64,000 bases of DNA from Parcubacteria group bacterium (GCA_943354045.1 CALRBF010000001.1:62001-126000), one strand, 5' to 3'; positions 24,621 through 32,917 are shown, counted from the stretch's first letter. Program-made: numbers and translations. The notes: a model not told the origin generated them from the sequence alone.

Positions 24621-26558
24621 TTATTGTAAAGGTCCTACTGGAATAGATTGATCAATTAAGAATCCATATTGTAATGTATCATCAGTAACTACTCCTAGAG
24701 CCAACATAGCCTCAGGAGAAAGCCCAGATACACGATTAGTAAATATAGCAGGCCCCGATTCCATAATAGAGGCTACTAATCTCTTACCATTAGCAGGATT
24801 GGTAACTAATACCTTGCGTCCTCTATGCCAATTTTTAGCAGTATTACTAAAGTCTGCACTACGAGTCCTTCCTCTCCAGATATCGGTTCTAAACTCATAT
24901 ACTTCTTGTACTGTACTTCCTGAATTATGAGATTTAGGAGAAGCTGCTATAGATGGACTATCTACACCTCGCTGAGATACAATCAAACTATTTCCATCTC
25001 TACCACTATATGCAATAATTTCTCCATTAATAATAACCCAACCAGTACTTGGATAATCTGCCACATTAGCAAGTGGTATTCTATTAGCAGCAGCAGCAAT
25101 ATTCTGAGTTAATGTACTTGTAGCTTCATACCATCGTACATAATTCCAACGCATAGTAATATAATACTTCTCATCTTCAACGCCAAATGGAGCATAGCTC
25201 GAATTAAGACTTCCTCCAGGACATGATAATGCAAATGCTCCTCCCGTAGTTAATAGGCCATTTTGTGCTGAGGCTGGAGTACCTGCTCTTCCATAATGAT
25301 CACCGCTGGTTTCATTACAATCTCGAGAGAGATGCTGTTCACGAGCTGTTCTACCACTTGTAGCAGGGATAGCATACCCATCTATACTAGCGGCTTGAAT
25401 ATCAGAAAGGTTAGTCCCCATAGCATTAGAGTCAAATTCCTCTTGTGATACTGCAATTACATTAGCCCAATTATATCCCCGGGCGCCAAATATTGCGGGA
25501 CTTGGAATACCTCTCTTTAATCCTCCTTCAATCACATATACTCCGCCACCAAAAGATATCAAAGCACCATTACTAAAGCCAACTCTTCCTGCCTTTGTAT
25601 ATTGATTTACAACATTGTCTGGTAATCTCAGTACGGAATCCCAACTATATCCTTGGCTTGCAAAAATTTTAGGACTGGGAATATATTGTAAACTTCCATC
25701 ATTAGCTACGCGATATATAGGTCCAGCAGTACCGATGAGAGATCCTTCTGCATATCGTTTCACTGTATTAAAAGCTCCAGATTCAGGAATAATAGATAAT
25801 TCAAAATCTGTAGCTCGCTTTACTTGTCCCCAATTAAGTCCATAACTCTCAAAAACTGCTGGAGAAGTAATAGGCTGCCGTACATTATTCTGCATCATAA
25901 ATACTCCCGTAGCACTAGATATCAATAATCCATCTGGATAGAATTCATTGGCCCCTTGGGGATAGGTATTCAGATATGCCTCTGAGACATCAATCAGAGC
26001 TTCCCAACGATATCTTGCTTGAAATATAAGAGGACTAGGAATATATCTTCTCTGCCCATTTTTAATCACATACACTTCCCCTCCTGGTTTTACCAATAAA
26101 CTTCCATTGGGATGTTTGGAAGCTGTAGTTAAGCCAGGCCCCTGAGGCTGAGGAGCAAGTTCCGCATCACTTACCGCAATGACATTAGACCATTTGTACC
26201 CCTTTTGAAGAAAAGTACTCGGAGAATCAATAGGCAATCTCTGCCCATCAGATATTACAAAGACTCCGCCTCTATTAGATAATAATGATCCATCTCTATA
26301 TGTCATTTGTGGACCATTAGGCAGTGCATCAATTTCAGTTTGTGTAGTAACTACCAAATCCTCCCATCTAAATTGAGATCGTAGCATATTAGGGGACTCA
26401 ATAGGACGCTTTTGTCCATTATCAATATAATAGACTTTGGGATTATTAGTAGATTTTAATAATATTCCATTAGGAAAGCTTGGGCTACTCGCATAACTCA
26501 TTAATGGGAATGCCCATATCAAAGCAACCGTAATTAAAATTTTATTTGATATTTTCAT
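24621..26558 (-). CDS. Secreted repeat protein with C-terminal double-psi-barrel-like domain
   Basis: 645 residues with a signal peptide (about 1-23). Six tandem ~60-residue repeats follow (about 27-385), of the same consensus as in the amidase gene downstream (for example GEVYVIKNGQRRYIPSPLIF). The C-terminal part (about 410-645) has NRIPLANVADYPSTGW (a viral-fibre/anchor-like motif) and GRKVLVTNPANGKRLVASI with a later MLALGVVTDDTLQYG, resembling the RlpA/double-psi beta-barrel pattern. It probably acts in cell-wall binding or remodelling. The repeats are likely glycan-binding, but that is inference. Confidence 0.62.
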   Translation of the reverse strand: MKISNKILITVALIWAFPLMSYASSPSFPNGILLKSTNNPKVYYIDNGQKRPIESPNMLRSQFRWEDLVVTTQTEIDALPNGPQMTYRDGSLLSNRGGVFVISDGQRLPIDSPSTFLQKGYKWSNVIAVSDAELAPQPQGPGLTTASKHPNGSLLVKPGGEVYVIKNGQRRYIPSPLIFQARYRWEALIDVSEAYLNTYPQGANEFYPDGLLISSATGVFMMQNNVRQPITSPAVFESYGLNWGQVKRATDFELSIIPESGAFNTVKRYAEGSLIGTAGPIYRVANDGSLQYIPSPKIFASQGYSWDSVLRLPDNVVNQYTKAGRVGFSNGALISFGGGVYVIEGGLKRGIPSPAIFGARGYNWANVIAVSQEEFDSNAMGTNLSDIQAASIDGYAIPATSGRTAREQHLSRDCNETSGDHYGRAGTPASAQNGLLTTGGAFALSCPGGSLNSSYAPFGVEDEKYYITMRWNYVRWYEATSTLTQNIAAAANRIPLANVADYPSTGWVIINGEIIAYSGRDGNSLIVSQRGVDSPSIAASPKSHNSGSTVQEVYEFRTDIWRGRTRSADFSNTAKNWHRGRKVLVTNPANGKRLVASIMESGPAIFTNRVSGLSPEAMLALGVVTDDTLQYGFLIDQSIPVGPLQ

Positions 26559-26655
26559 ATTTTGTATATACTTTATATTATTAAGTATATCATAAAATTA
26601 TATATTTTGATATACTATACCTGTAATCAAATAATCATAAAACTATAAAACCATA

Positions 26656-27276
26656 ATGAAATCTATATTAGAAGCCCTCAATTGGCGCTATGCTACCGAC
26701 AAATTCCTAAATACTGCCATCCCTGAGGATATATTATATACCATCATAGAGGCGGCGCGTCTCGCCCCTTCATCTATGAATTTTCAACCATGGAAATATA
26801 TCTCTATACAGTCTCCAGAAATTCGTAATCAAATATTCGAAGCTGGAGGAAAACAAGAAGCCATCAATGCTCCTACCCTACTAGTACTCACCATACCCAA
26901 TATTCTCACTGCGGAAAGCGTAAATAATGTTGTTCTGGCTGCTGCTAAAGCTCGGAATGCCGATCCAGCTACTCTTGATGGATATCGTAATATGCTACAA
27001 GGCTTTATAGATACAACTGAACCTAATAAATTCTTTGATTGGAGTCGTAGACAAGCCTATATTTCACTAGGGATGCTATTACTTGCTGCCGCTCAACTCG
27101 AAGTGGATGCCGCCCCTATGGAAGGTTTTGATGCCACGAAAGTAACCGAGATATTAGGGCTCAAAGATTATACCGCCGTAACTCTGATTGGACTTGGATA
27201 CCGCAGCCCTGAAGATGATCATCAAAGCTGGCCAAAAGTCCGATTTGATATAGAGGAAATTTTGGAGGTGAGATAG
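26656..27276 (+). CDS. Nitroreductase family oxidoreductase
   Basis: 206 residues. The nitroreductase fold is recognised by EALNWRYATDKF (about 6-17), AARLAPSSMNFQPWKYI (about 33-49, FMN binding) and the C-terminal VTLIGLGYRSPEDD. It resembles NfsB-type FMN enzymes that reduce nitro compounds or quinones with NAD(P)H as dimers; the physiological substrate is unknown. It stands alone and ends at a strong terminator shared with the structured element on the other strand. Confidence 0.88.
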   Translation: MKSILEALNWRYATDKFLNTAIPEDILYTIIEAARLAPSSMNFQPWKYISIQSPEIRNQIFEAGGKQEAINAPTLLVLTIPNILTAESVNNVVLAAAKARNADPATLDGYRNMLQGFIDTTEPNKFFDWSRRQAYISLGMLLLAAAQLEVDAAPMEGFDATKVTEILGLKDYTAVTLIGLGYRSPEDDHQSWPKVRFDIEEILEVR

Positions 27277-27281
27277 AACCT

Positions 27282-27316
27282 AAAAAAGAAAGAGCTTGAT
27301 AAGCTCTTTCTTTTTT
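27282..27316. terminator. Bidirectional terminator after nitroreductase / after element B
   Basis: Perfect 16-bp stem 27282-27297/27301-27316 with GAT loop, A-tract at one end and T-tract at the other. On the minus strand it lies just past the 3' end of element B, so element B is probably a transcribed unit. Confidence 0.85.
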
Positions 27317-27342
27317 TATTTTGGCGGAGAGAAAGGGATTCG
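27317..27342 (-). repeat. 26-bp direct repeat, element copy
   Basis: Exact copy of 27522-27547, the tRNA-Ser(GCT) 3' end including CCA and 5 further bases; offset 205 bp. It forms the 3' end of element B. Confidence 0.85.
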
Positions 27343-27476
27343 GTCACAGATAATTTCCCTGGCGGGAAATTTCCGCGACCCCGTCTCGCCGTGTTCGCCT
27401 TGTACTCTGTACAAACTCACACCAGGCTCCGACTTTCTCTTCCCTACGCCAGCAACACTGTTGCTAGCTTTCTCTC
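27327..27476 (-). ncRNA. Candidate structured RNA element, copy B (tRNA-Ser-linked)
   Basis: Minus strand, 5' end near 27476. P1 GAGAGAAA pairs with TTTCTCTC (27476-27469 with 27334-27327); P2 hairpin 27468-27460/27456-27448; P3 GGGA/TCCC (27444-27441 with 27338-27335); inner hairpins TTGTA/TACAA and AATTTCCC/GGGAAATT. The 98-nt core 27433-27336 aligns to copy A without gaps, 87 identical. Changes include G-C to A-U in the first inner hairpin and A-U to C-G in the second, so pairing is preserved. The 3' end copies the adjacent tRNA-Ser(GCT). A strong terminator follows. Confidence 0.6.
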
Positions 27477-27488
27477 ATCCAATCTAGA

Positions 27489-27524
27489 ATATATAAAATA
27501 GGGCTATAGCCCTATTTTATATAT
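27489..27524 (-). terminator. AU-rich palindrome between tRNA-Ser(GCT) and element B
   Basis: Perfect 16-bp inverted repeat (27489-27504/27509-27524) with TATA centre, directly after the tRNA 3' end. It occupies the same position as the hairpin after tRNA-Ser(UGA) but has unrelated sequence. Confidence 0.55.
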
Positions 27525-27547
27525 TTTGGCGGAGAGAAAGGGATTCG
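27522..27547 (-). repeat. 26-bp direct repeat, tRNA copy
   Basis: 3' end of tRNA-Ser(GCT) with flank; matches 27317-27342 exactly. Confidence 0.85.
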
Positions 27548-27617
27548 AACCCTTGATAAGTTTTACCCTATGCCACGTTAGCAGTGTGGTGCTTTCGACC
27601 AGCTCAGCCATCTCTCC
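27527..27617 (-). tRNA. tRNA-Ser (anticodon GCT)
   Basis: Reverse strand acceptor GGAGAGA/TCTCTCC, discriminator G, encoded CCA. The anticodon loop is CTGCTAA, giving GCT (AGY codons), with an A-C mismatch at the foot of the anticodon stem. A long variable arm is present. A TATAAT (27638-27633) precedes it. Confidence 0.95.
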
Positions 27618-27632
27618 ATAATTAAATTAACT

Positions 27633-27638
27633 ATTATA
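27633..27638 (-). promoter_or_regulatory. -10 box of tRNA-Ser(GCT)
   Basis: TATAAT on the minus strand, 15 bp before the tRNA 5' end. No convincing -35 at 17 bp. Confidence 0.5.
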
Positions 27639-27773
27639 GTTTACCTAAATTTTGATAATTTTGCAACTTATTCCTATTGAAAAATTATAGAATTATTATA
27701 AACTTGTAATTATTGATAGTTTACATTAAATCATAAGACAGGCATATTATTCCGCATTTTTATTCACCTATGC

Positions 27774-27779
27774 TATAAT
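27774..27779 (+). promoter_or_regulatory. Extended -10 of the 147-aa membrane protein gene
   Basis: TGCTATAAT (TGn extension) 19 bp before ATG 27799; no good -35 and no Shine-Dalgarno sequence. Confidence 0.5.
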
Positions 27780-27798
27780 ATAGATAAAATAATAGTAT

Positions 27799-28242
27799 AT
27801 GCATATCTTCCCAAAATACATAAATAATACCTATACGGGACATCCTATTGCTCTCTATACTTTTTATATCATTATCTTTATCACTATAGTCCGAAGTCTC
27901 ATTCATATATTAGCCCCTGATGGTGGAGCACAAAGTATAGCCACTATTCCACTCGATACCTATTCTGTAGAAAGTGCTAATGCGGTTATTTTTATGTTTG
28001 GATTATGGGGAATTTCTCAACTACTGCTTGGAATACTGTTTCTCATCATCACAATTCGTTACAAAGCTCTTATACCCCTTATGTACCTATTTATCTTTAC
28101 CGAATATACTCTCAGACTTATACTTGGATTTTTCAAACCCATTACCCTCACAGGTGTCGCCCCAGGAGGTATAGGGAATTATGTGTTTATTATTTTATCT
28201 ATTCTTTTATTTATGTTATCTATGAAAACGAAAAAAACTTAA
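27799..28242 (+). CDS. Four-helix membrane protein, hypothetical
   Basis: 147 residues with four hydrophobic helices (about 19-43, 64-88, 91-108, 122-142). No conserved motif recognised. It stands alone between tRNA-Ser(GCT) and the convergent SDR gene. Likely a real gene given the promoter and codon use, but function unknown. Confidence 0.55.
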   Translation: MHIFPKYINNTYTGHPIALYTFYIIIFITIVRSLIHILAPDGGAQSIATIPLDTYSVESANAVIFMFGLWGISQLLLGILFLIITIRYKALIPLMYLFIFTEYTLRLILGFFKPITLTGVAPGGIGNYVFIILSILLFMLSMKTKKT

Positions 28243-28278
28243 TATAGTTCAACCATTAACTTTAACAAAATATCAACC

Positions 28279-28923
28279 CTAATATCTAATCTCAGCATCT
28301 ATTCTACTCATATACATCTCCCAAAACATATTAGCCAATATAGACGGGGAATAGAGATCACTCTCTTCCTGAATATGCCCATTAATAGTGAGTGTCCCTA
28401 CATAAATATCATCCTCTTTTAATGCTTCATTCAATTGAAGTGCCAAATTCCTCAGTCCAGCCTTCCCGAGAGACAATGACCCAAATTCATGATTAGGATT
28501 GAGCGAAAATCCTCCCCCCGTCAATAATACCGCCCCCTTTGTTTGTCTCAAATCATCCAAAAGATATTGTACCGAATGAAATACATGTGCAACATTTAAC
28601 CTAAAATCATTCACGAGATCATCAGTCTCTTCAGATAATAAGTTTTTCCTTTTCATACCGGCAGCATTATAAAATAAAACATCTATAATACCCATCTTTT
28701 TCTTCAAAGCAGAGATGGCAGCTTCGAGTTCATCTTTATAATATGCATCAGCTGTATGATAAAAAACATTAATACCCTGCCCTTGCAACAGAGTAGCCCG
28801 CTCCTTTAAAGCACTTTCATTACGACTAATAAGCCCTACTGCAAACCCATTCTCCCCAAACTTTTTTGCCATAGCAAATCCTAATTTAGGACCCAATCCA
28901 ATGATGATAATATTTTTATTCAT
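28279..28923 (-). CDS. SDR-family protein, catalytic Tyr missing
   Basis: 214 residues. A Rossmann start, IIIGLGPKLGFAMAKKF (about 5-21), and the NAA-like YNAAG (about 84-88) place it in the short-chain dehydrogenases. The usual YxxxK reads SLSLGKAGLRNLA, with Lys kept but Leu in place of Tyr, and the catalytic Ser region is TGGGFSLN. It may be a non-classical or inactive SDR. It is somewhat short for the family (about 250). It stands next to the ParB-like gene, 32 bp apart. Confidence 0.72.
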   Translation of the reverse strand: MNKNIIIIGLGPKLGFAMAKKFGENGFAVGLISRNESALKERATLLQGQGINVFYHTADAYYKDELEAAISALKKKMGIIDVLFYNAAGMKRKNLLSEETDDLVNDFRLNVAHVFHSVQYLLDDLRQTKGAVLLTGGGFSLNPNHEFGSLSLGKAGLRNLALQLNEALKEDDIYVGTLTINGHIQEESDLYSPSILANMFWEMYMSRIDAEIRY

Positions 28924-28955
28924 AACTTATATAATATATACACATTATACTAATT

Positions 28956-29339
28956 TTACTTATTCCTACTACATTTTAATGCAATTTCACGACTAACTTT
29001 CTTAACTTGAATTGTTTTATGTCCGAGCATAACGGCTTTTGTAAATCTGTGTACCCCATCTAATATTATCCACTTATCTTTATGTAGATATATATGAATA
29101 GGGAAACTTAAATCACATTGATTTACTCTTTTTGCATGAGGAATTTCAATCTCAAAATTAGCAATAAGTTCGCGAGGGCTAAGATTCCAATCATCAGTCC
29201 CCTTTTTTTCCAAATAGGGAATATCTAAATTATATTCAATTTCACTAATTGATATTTCTTCAACAGGAAAATCTTCCCTCCATAATTCGGACTCATCAAT
29301 TTTAAAGCCAGTATTGATAATTTCTGGAATAATACTCAT
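28956..29339 (-). CDS. ParB/Srx-fold-like protein
   Basis: 127 residues from ATG 29339; the longer frame would need a TTG 24 bp upstream. The segment WIILDGVHRFTKAVMLGHKTI (about 93-113) has the D-G-x-H-R pattern of ParB/sulfiredoxin-fold nucleotide-binding domains. There is no DNA-binding helix-turn-helix domain as in true ParB, so a stand-alone ParB-fold protein is likely. It follows the deaminase and photolyase genes on the same strand. Confidence 0.5.
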   Translation of the reverse strand: MSIIPEIINTGFKIDESELWREDFPVEEISISEIEYNLDIPYLEKKGTDDWNLSPRELIANFEIEIPHAKRVNQCDLSFPIHIYLHKDKWIILDGVHRFTKAVMLGHKTIQVKKVSREIALKCSRNK

Positions 29340-29410
29340 ACGAATTAATTTTATTAATCTCAATTTAATCCCCCTTATTCTACCCTATTTCCCCTATCTC
29401 TACAATAACA

Positions 29411-29896
29411 TTACCCCTTATACTGATAAGATAAGAGATTATATTCATCTGTATCATATACACAGATTCCATCTTCATGCCAGAGTACAAATTCTTGTAT
29501 ACCGACATCGAGGGACATTTTACTACATATAGTACAATAGGGATTTCCCGCTCGGGTGGCATTATCCTCTTCATCTAATCGCATAAAATATAATCTTGAG
29601 CCTATTATCTTGTCTGAGTTATGTGCCAGAGCATCCATAATAGCTCTCTGCTCGGCATGAATACAGCAGGTTTTGTCAGTTATTTTGCGGTGATAGGAAT
29701 CTTTATTATAATTACATCGTCTTTGATTCTCTTGATTATCTACTGGACTATTGATACCCTTGCCAATAATGACATCATTAGCGACTATTATAGAGCCACA
29801 TTTACTCCGCTCACAACTTGCTGATTTTGCAAGTTCAGTAGTGTACTCCAAATATTTCTTTGCTTCTTCCTCTTCCTTGCCTGATAGATATCTCAT
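29411..29896 (-). CDS. Cytidine/deoxycytidylate deaminase-like zinc enzyme
   Basis: 161 residues. The zinc motif CCIHAEQRAIMDAL (His and the catalytic Glu, about 74-87) and NPYCTICSKM (two Cys, about 119-128) are the HAE...CxxC pattern of the CMP/dCMP deaminase superfamily. An N-terminal Cys-rich CERSKCGSIIV precedes. The substrate may be dCMP, a nucleoside, or a modified base. It starts 11 bp after the photolyase-like gene ends, so they are probably co-transcribed. Confidence 0.8.
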   Translation of the reverse strand: MRYLSGKEEEEAKKYLEYTTELAKSASCERSKCGSIIVANDVIIGKGINSPVDNQENQRRCNYNKDSYHRKITDKTCCIHAEQRAIMDALAHNSDKIIGSRLYFMRLDEEDNATRAGNPYCTICSKMSLDVGIQEFVLWHEDGICVYDTDEYNLLSYQYKG

Positions 29897-29907
29897 ACTT
29901 TCTTTAC

Positions 29908-31419
29908 TTATTCTTTTATACTATCTAGATGAGCTTGAGCTAATTGTGTATAATTATCTTTCTTCTCTGCTGTCATTTTGCTATATTGTACTCCAATAAA
30001 TCCTAATCTGCCTTCTTTTTGTAATTGTTCAAAATGTATCCCTACAAAATTCCAAAAAAGTGTATCAAAAGTATCGCACCATTCCCCCGCTTTGAAATCA
30101 CTCATTTTCCGAATATAATTGGATGAGGCAATATAGGGTTTAGTGGTCAGTAATCCCCCATCGGCATATAAAGTCATACTATATACATTGGGTACCATCA
30201 CCCAATCATAGGCATCAATATACATTTCCATAAACCATTCATAGACTGCATTGGGTTCAATATGGCATAAATTCATATAATTCCCCAGAATCATAAGTCG
30301 CGGAATATGATGAGTATAGGCATATTTCCTTAGCACTTTTATATGATAATCCACTGGTTCTATACCTGTTGTTGCGGTCCATAATGAGGCGGGCATAGAT
30401 GTATGCGCTTCAAAATAATTACGATTTCGAATAGTACTTCCTTCCAATATATACAAAGCTCGGATATATTCTCTCCAACCAATAATTTGGCGGATAAAGC
30501 CTTCTGCTGATTCGAGGGGTATACTTTGTTGTTCCGCGAGAGCCAATGTCTCTTGAAGTACAAAATCTGGAGTTAATAGTCCATTATTGAGAAGTGGTGA
30601 TATAGTACTGTGAAAAACTGAAGCTGATTGTTGGGTAACAGCATCTTCATAAGGTCCAAAAAGAGTAAATCTCTGATTGAGAAAATCTCTCAGATGTTTT
30701 TTGGCTTGCTTATGATCAATAGGGCTCCAAAAAGCATCCGTATCACCAAAATTATTGGGGAAATATTGCTCTATATATGCTCTTGCTTCCTCTACATATG
30801 AGGAATTATTGGGGGTAAATGTCTCTGGTATATCTATGTCTTTGGGGAGCTTTTTTCTATTTTCGGTATCAAAACTCCATCTCCCGCCTTGTGGTTTATT
30901 ATCTTCAATCAGAATATTGAGCCGTTTTCTCTGCCATATATAGAAGTCATTCATATGGTATTTGCGGGCTCCTATGCGTGATTGGAAAAATTCCGTAAAT
31001 TCTGATATAGAGGTGAGGAACATAGGACTTTCGTATACAGTATATGCAATGACTGCCTTATCGAGAGCCTTGATAAGGCGACTACTCAGCCAATCATCAG
31101 TAACATCATAGAATTCTACGGTATCGATATGATTCTGTTGTAATAGAGATACAATACTGTCAGTGGTCTCAAGCTTATGATACTCGATATATTCAACAGC
31201 AATATTTTGAGTGATAAGATATTGCTGATAGCTTTTCATACTCGCTCGATGTAATATGAGCTTTTGTTTATGAAAAGCAAATTCACTAAAATAAAGTGGC
31301 TCTTCTATCAAATACACAATATCACTATCTTTTAGATATTGTATATCTTCAAATAGTTGATGAGGGTATATGAGAAATGCTTTTTTCTTAACTTTCAATT
31401 CCTTTTGGATTAGGTCCAT
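29908..31419 (-). CDS. Cryptochrome/photolyase-related protein (PhrB/FeS-BCP family) lacking cluster cysteines
   Basis: 503 residues from ATG 31419. Family signs: KKKAFLIYPHQLFEDI at the start, then SLGARKYH-type GARKYHMNDFYIWQRKR, GWREYIRALYI, and the C-terminal KPYIASSNYIRKMSDF plus WCDTFDTLFW. FeS-BCP photolyases repair (6-4) or CPD lesions using FAD and a [4Fe-4S] cluster held by four Cys. Here the PYC, second Cys and upstream Cys positions appear as PYI, FK and TGIEPVDY, leaving only WCD. The start overlaps the DUF805 gene by 32 bp; an in-frame TTG 24 bp downstream is an alternative. Confidence 0.82.
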   Translation of the reverse strand: MDLIQKELKVKKKAFLIYPHQLFEDIQYLKDSDIVYLIEEPLYFSEFAFHKQKLILHRASMKSYQQYLITQNIAVEYIEYHKLETTDSIVSLLQQNHIDTVEFYDVTDDWLSSRLIKALDKAVIAYTVYESPMFLTSISEFTEFFQSRIGARKYHMNDFYIWQRKRLNILIEDNKPQGGRWSFDTENRKKLPKDIDIPETFTPNNSSYVEEARAYIEQYFPNNFGDTDAFWSPIDHKQAKKHLRDFLNQRFTLFGPYEDAVTQQSASVFHSTISPLLNNGLLTPDFVLQETLALAEQQSIPLESAEGFIRQIIGWREYIRALYILEGSTIRNRNYFEAHTSMPASLWTATTGIEPVDYHIKVLRKYAYTHHIPRLMILGNYMNLCHIEPNAVYEWFMEMYIDAYDWVMVPNVYSMTLYADGGLLTTKPYIASSNYIRKMSDFKAGEWCDTFDTLFWNFVGIHFEQLQKEGRLGFIGVQYSKMTAEKKDNYTQLAQAHLDSIKE

Positions 31420-31906
31420 ATTTATTTGCTCCAGGAGTACTATCCGTAAACTGTAATATAAATAGCCATAAAGCTCCAATAATAGGAATAATACCTATAA
31501 GTAAAAACCATCCACTTTTCCCAACATCATGAAGTCTTCTTACCAATACAGCGAATCCAGGGATAAATGATATTAATGTATATATCCCACCAAGACCTTC
31601 TCCAATATTTAATGATTTAGAGATAAAGCTTAATAGTATAAAAACAATAACATTAAGTAAAGTAAAATACCAATATTCACTTCTCCTTGCACGTCCACTA
31701 AAGTCAGCATATTTACGAAAAGCTCCTATATAATAATCAATAGGTGATCTCTCAAGAATGGGCTCTGCTGTTGCTTCATTCGTCGTCGCTTTCTTCTCTT
31801 GATAAAACTCAGATATCTCTTGGATTTTATCTGCATTAGGTGTAGATGCTACTGGGCTTTGTTCTACAGGTTGTTCAGGGTTTTGATTGGTATTTTGATC
31901 ATCCAT
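31388..31906 (-). CDS. DUF805 membrane protein with shared N-terminal tail
   Basis: 172 residues. The first 50 residues are hydrophilic (NQNPEQPVEQSPVASTPN), then YYIGAFRKYADFSGRARRSE (about 57-76) and WYFTLLNVI begin the DUF805 domain, with about four membrane helices and the RLHDVGKSGW motif. DUF805 proteins are small membrane proteins of unknown function. The N-terminal tail is nearly the same as in the gene upstream. Confidence 0.85.
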   Translation of the reverse strand: MDDQNTNQNPEQPVEQSPVASTPNADKIQEISEFYQEKKATTNEATAEPILERSPIDYYIGAFRKYADFSGRARRSEYWYFTLLNVIVFILLSFISKSLNIGEGLGGIYTLISFIPGFAVLVRRLHDVGKSGWFLLIGIIPIIGALWLFILQFTDSTPGANKYGPNPKGIES

Positions 31907-31918
31907 ATTTTTTATTAT

Positions 31919-32287
31919 TTAATTATAAAATGCTGGGGGAAATGAACTTATTGTAAAAAACATAAAAATCCAAAAAGGAATAGTTAATATAAACCACACC
32001 AACCAATATATTAGCTGGGCTTTTGCCCAACTCTTCTTAGTTTTATTAGATTCATCCCCAAATGCCCATATAAGTAAAAATATAAATCCTAAAATTGGAA
32101 TAGATGAAATTAATATTATTACTAGCCATTGTTTTGTACTGATTACAGAATTTGATTCAGTAGTATTATTTTTACTTTCATAGATTTCAGATATCTCTTG
32201 GATTTTATCTGTATTAGGTGTAGATTCTACTGAACTTTGTTCTACAGGTTGTTCAGGACTTTGATTGGTATTTATTTCGTCAGACAT
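31919..32287 (-). CDS. Two-helix membrane protein with the same N-terminal tail
   Basis: 122 residues. The tail NTNQSPEQPVEQSSVESTPN and DKIQEISEIYESK matches the DUF805 gene that follows 12 bp downstream, but the membrane part is different: two helices (about 50-70 and 92-115). The duplication of only the cytoplasmic tail suggests both proteins dock to the same partner. No family recognised. Confidence 0.5.
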   Translation of the reverse strand: MSDEINTNQSPEQPVEQSSVESTPNTDKIQEISEIYESKNNTTESNSVISTKQWLVIILISSIPILGFIFLLIWAFGDESNKTKKSWAKAQLIYWLVWFILTIPFWIFMFFTISSFPPAFYN

Positions 32288-32397
32288 AGTATTTATTATT
32301 AATTAATATTATCTATATAAATAATATCACTTTTTTCATTTTTTACCAATATATATGTTATAATGAAGTAAAATATATATCTTAATAAACTCTATAT

Positions 32398-32886
32398 ATG
32401 GAAATATTAAAACAAGCTACTCTAATATTCCTTATTCAGAAATTTGATAATAATATACAAAATATTGTCCTTGCGATGAAAAAGCGTGGATTTGGTATGA
32501 ATAAATGGAATGGGGTTGGGGGTAAGGTAGAGCCAGGAGAAACCATTGAGCAGTCTGCCATACGAGAAACCGAAGAGGAAATATCTGTTATTATAAAAGA
32601 TATTGTTAAAGTTGCTGAATTAACATTTTATTTTAGTGAAAATCCTGATTGGGATAAAGTTGTATATGTATATTTTGCTGAGAACTGGGAGGGGGAACCT
32701 ATTGAAAGTGAAGAGATGAAACCTCAATGGTATACTGTTGATTCTATTCCTTATGAGAATATGTGGCCAGATGATATATTTTGGCTACCAGAAGTCATAA
32801 AGGGACAGAAGCTCAAAGCAAGCTTTACCCTAGATTCTCATGATACAATTTTAGAGCAACATATAGATATTGTTGATGAACTCTAA
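32398..32886 (+). CDS. Nudix hydrolase, MTH1/8-oxo-dGTPase-like
   Basis: 162 residues. A perfect Nudix box, GGKVEPGETIEQSAIRETEE (about 41-60, Gx5Ex7REUxEE), sits in the WNGVGGKVEPGE context of MTH1-type 8-oxo-dGTP diphosphatases. The C-terminus MWPDDIFWLP also matches that subfamily. It cleans oxidised nucleotides from the pool. TATAAT at 32359-32364 lies 33 bp before the ATG. It is divergent from the membrane-protein pair. Confidence 0.88.
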   Translation: MEILKQATLIFLIQKFDNNIQNIVLAMKKRGFGMNKWNGVGGKVEPGETIEQSAIRETEEEISVIIKDIVKVAELTFYFSENPDWDKVVYVYFAENWEGEPIESEEMKPQWYTVDSIPYENMWPDDIFWLPEVIKGQKLKASFTLDSHDTILEQHIDIVDEL

Positions 32887-32917
32887 ATCACAGAATATAT
32901 CATCGGTAAAAAAGATA

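Noticed and set aside
23017..26558. CRISPR-like or short DNA tandem repeats in the surface-protein genes
   Set aside because: Repeats are at the protein level (~60 residues, diverged DNA), not identical DNA repeats with spacers. No CRISPR array was seen anywhere in the window.
27296..27487. 63-residue plus-strand ORF over element B
   Set aside because: Antisense to element B, overlaps a terminator and has no start signals.
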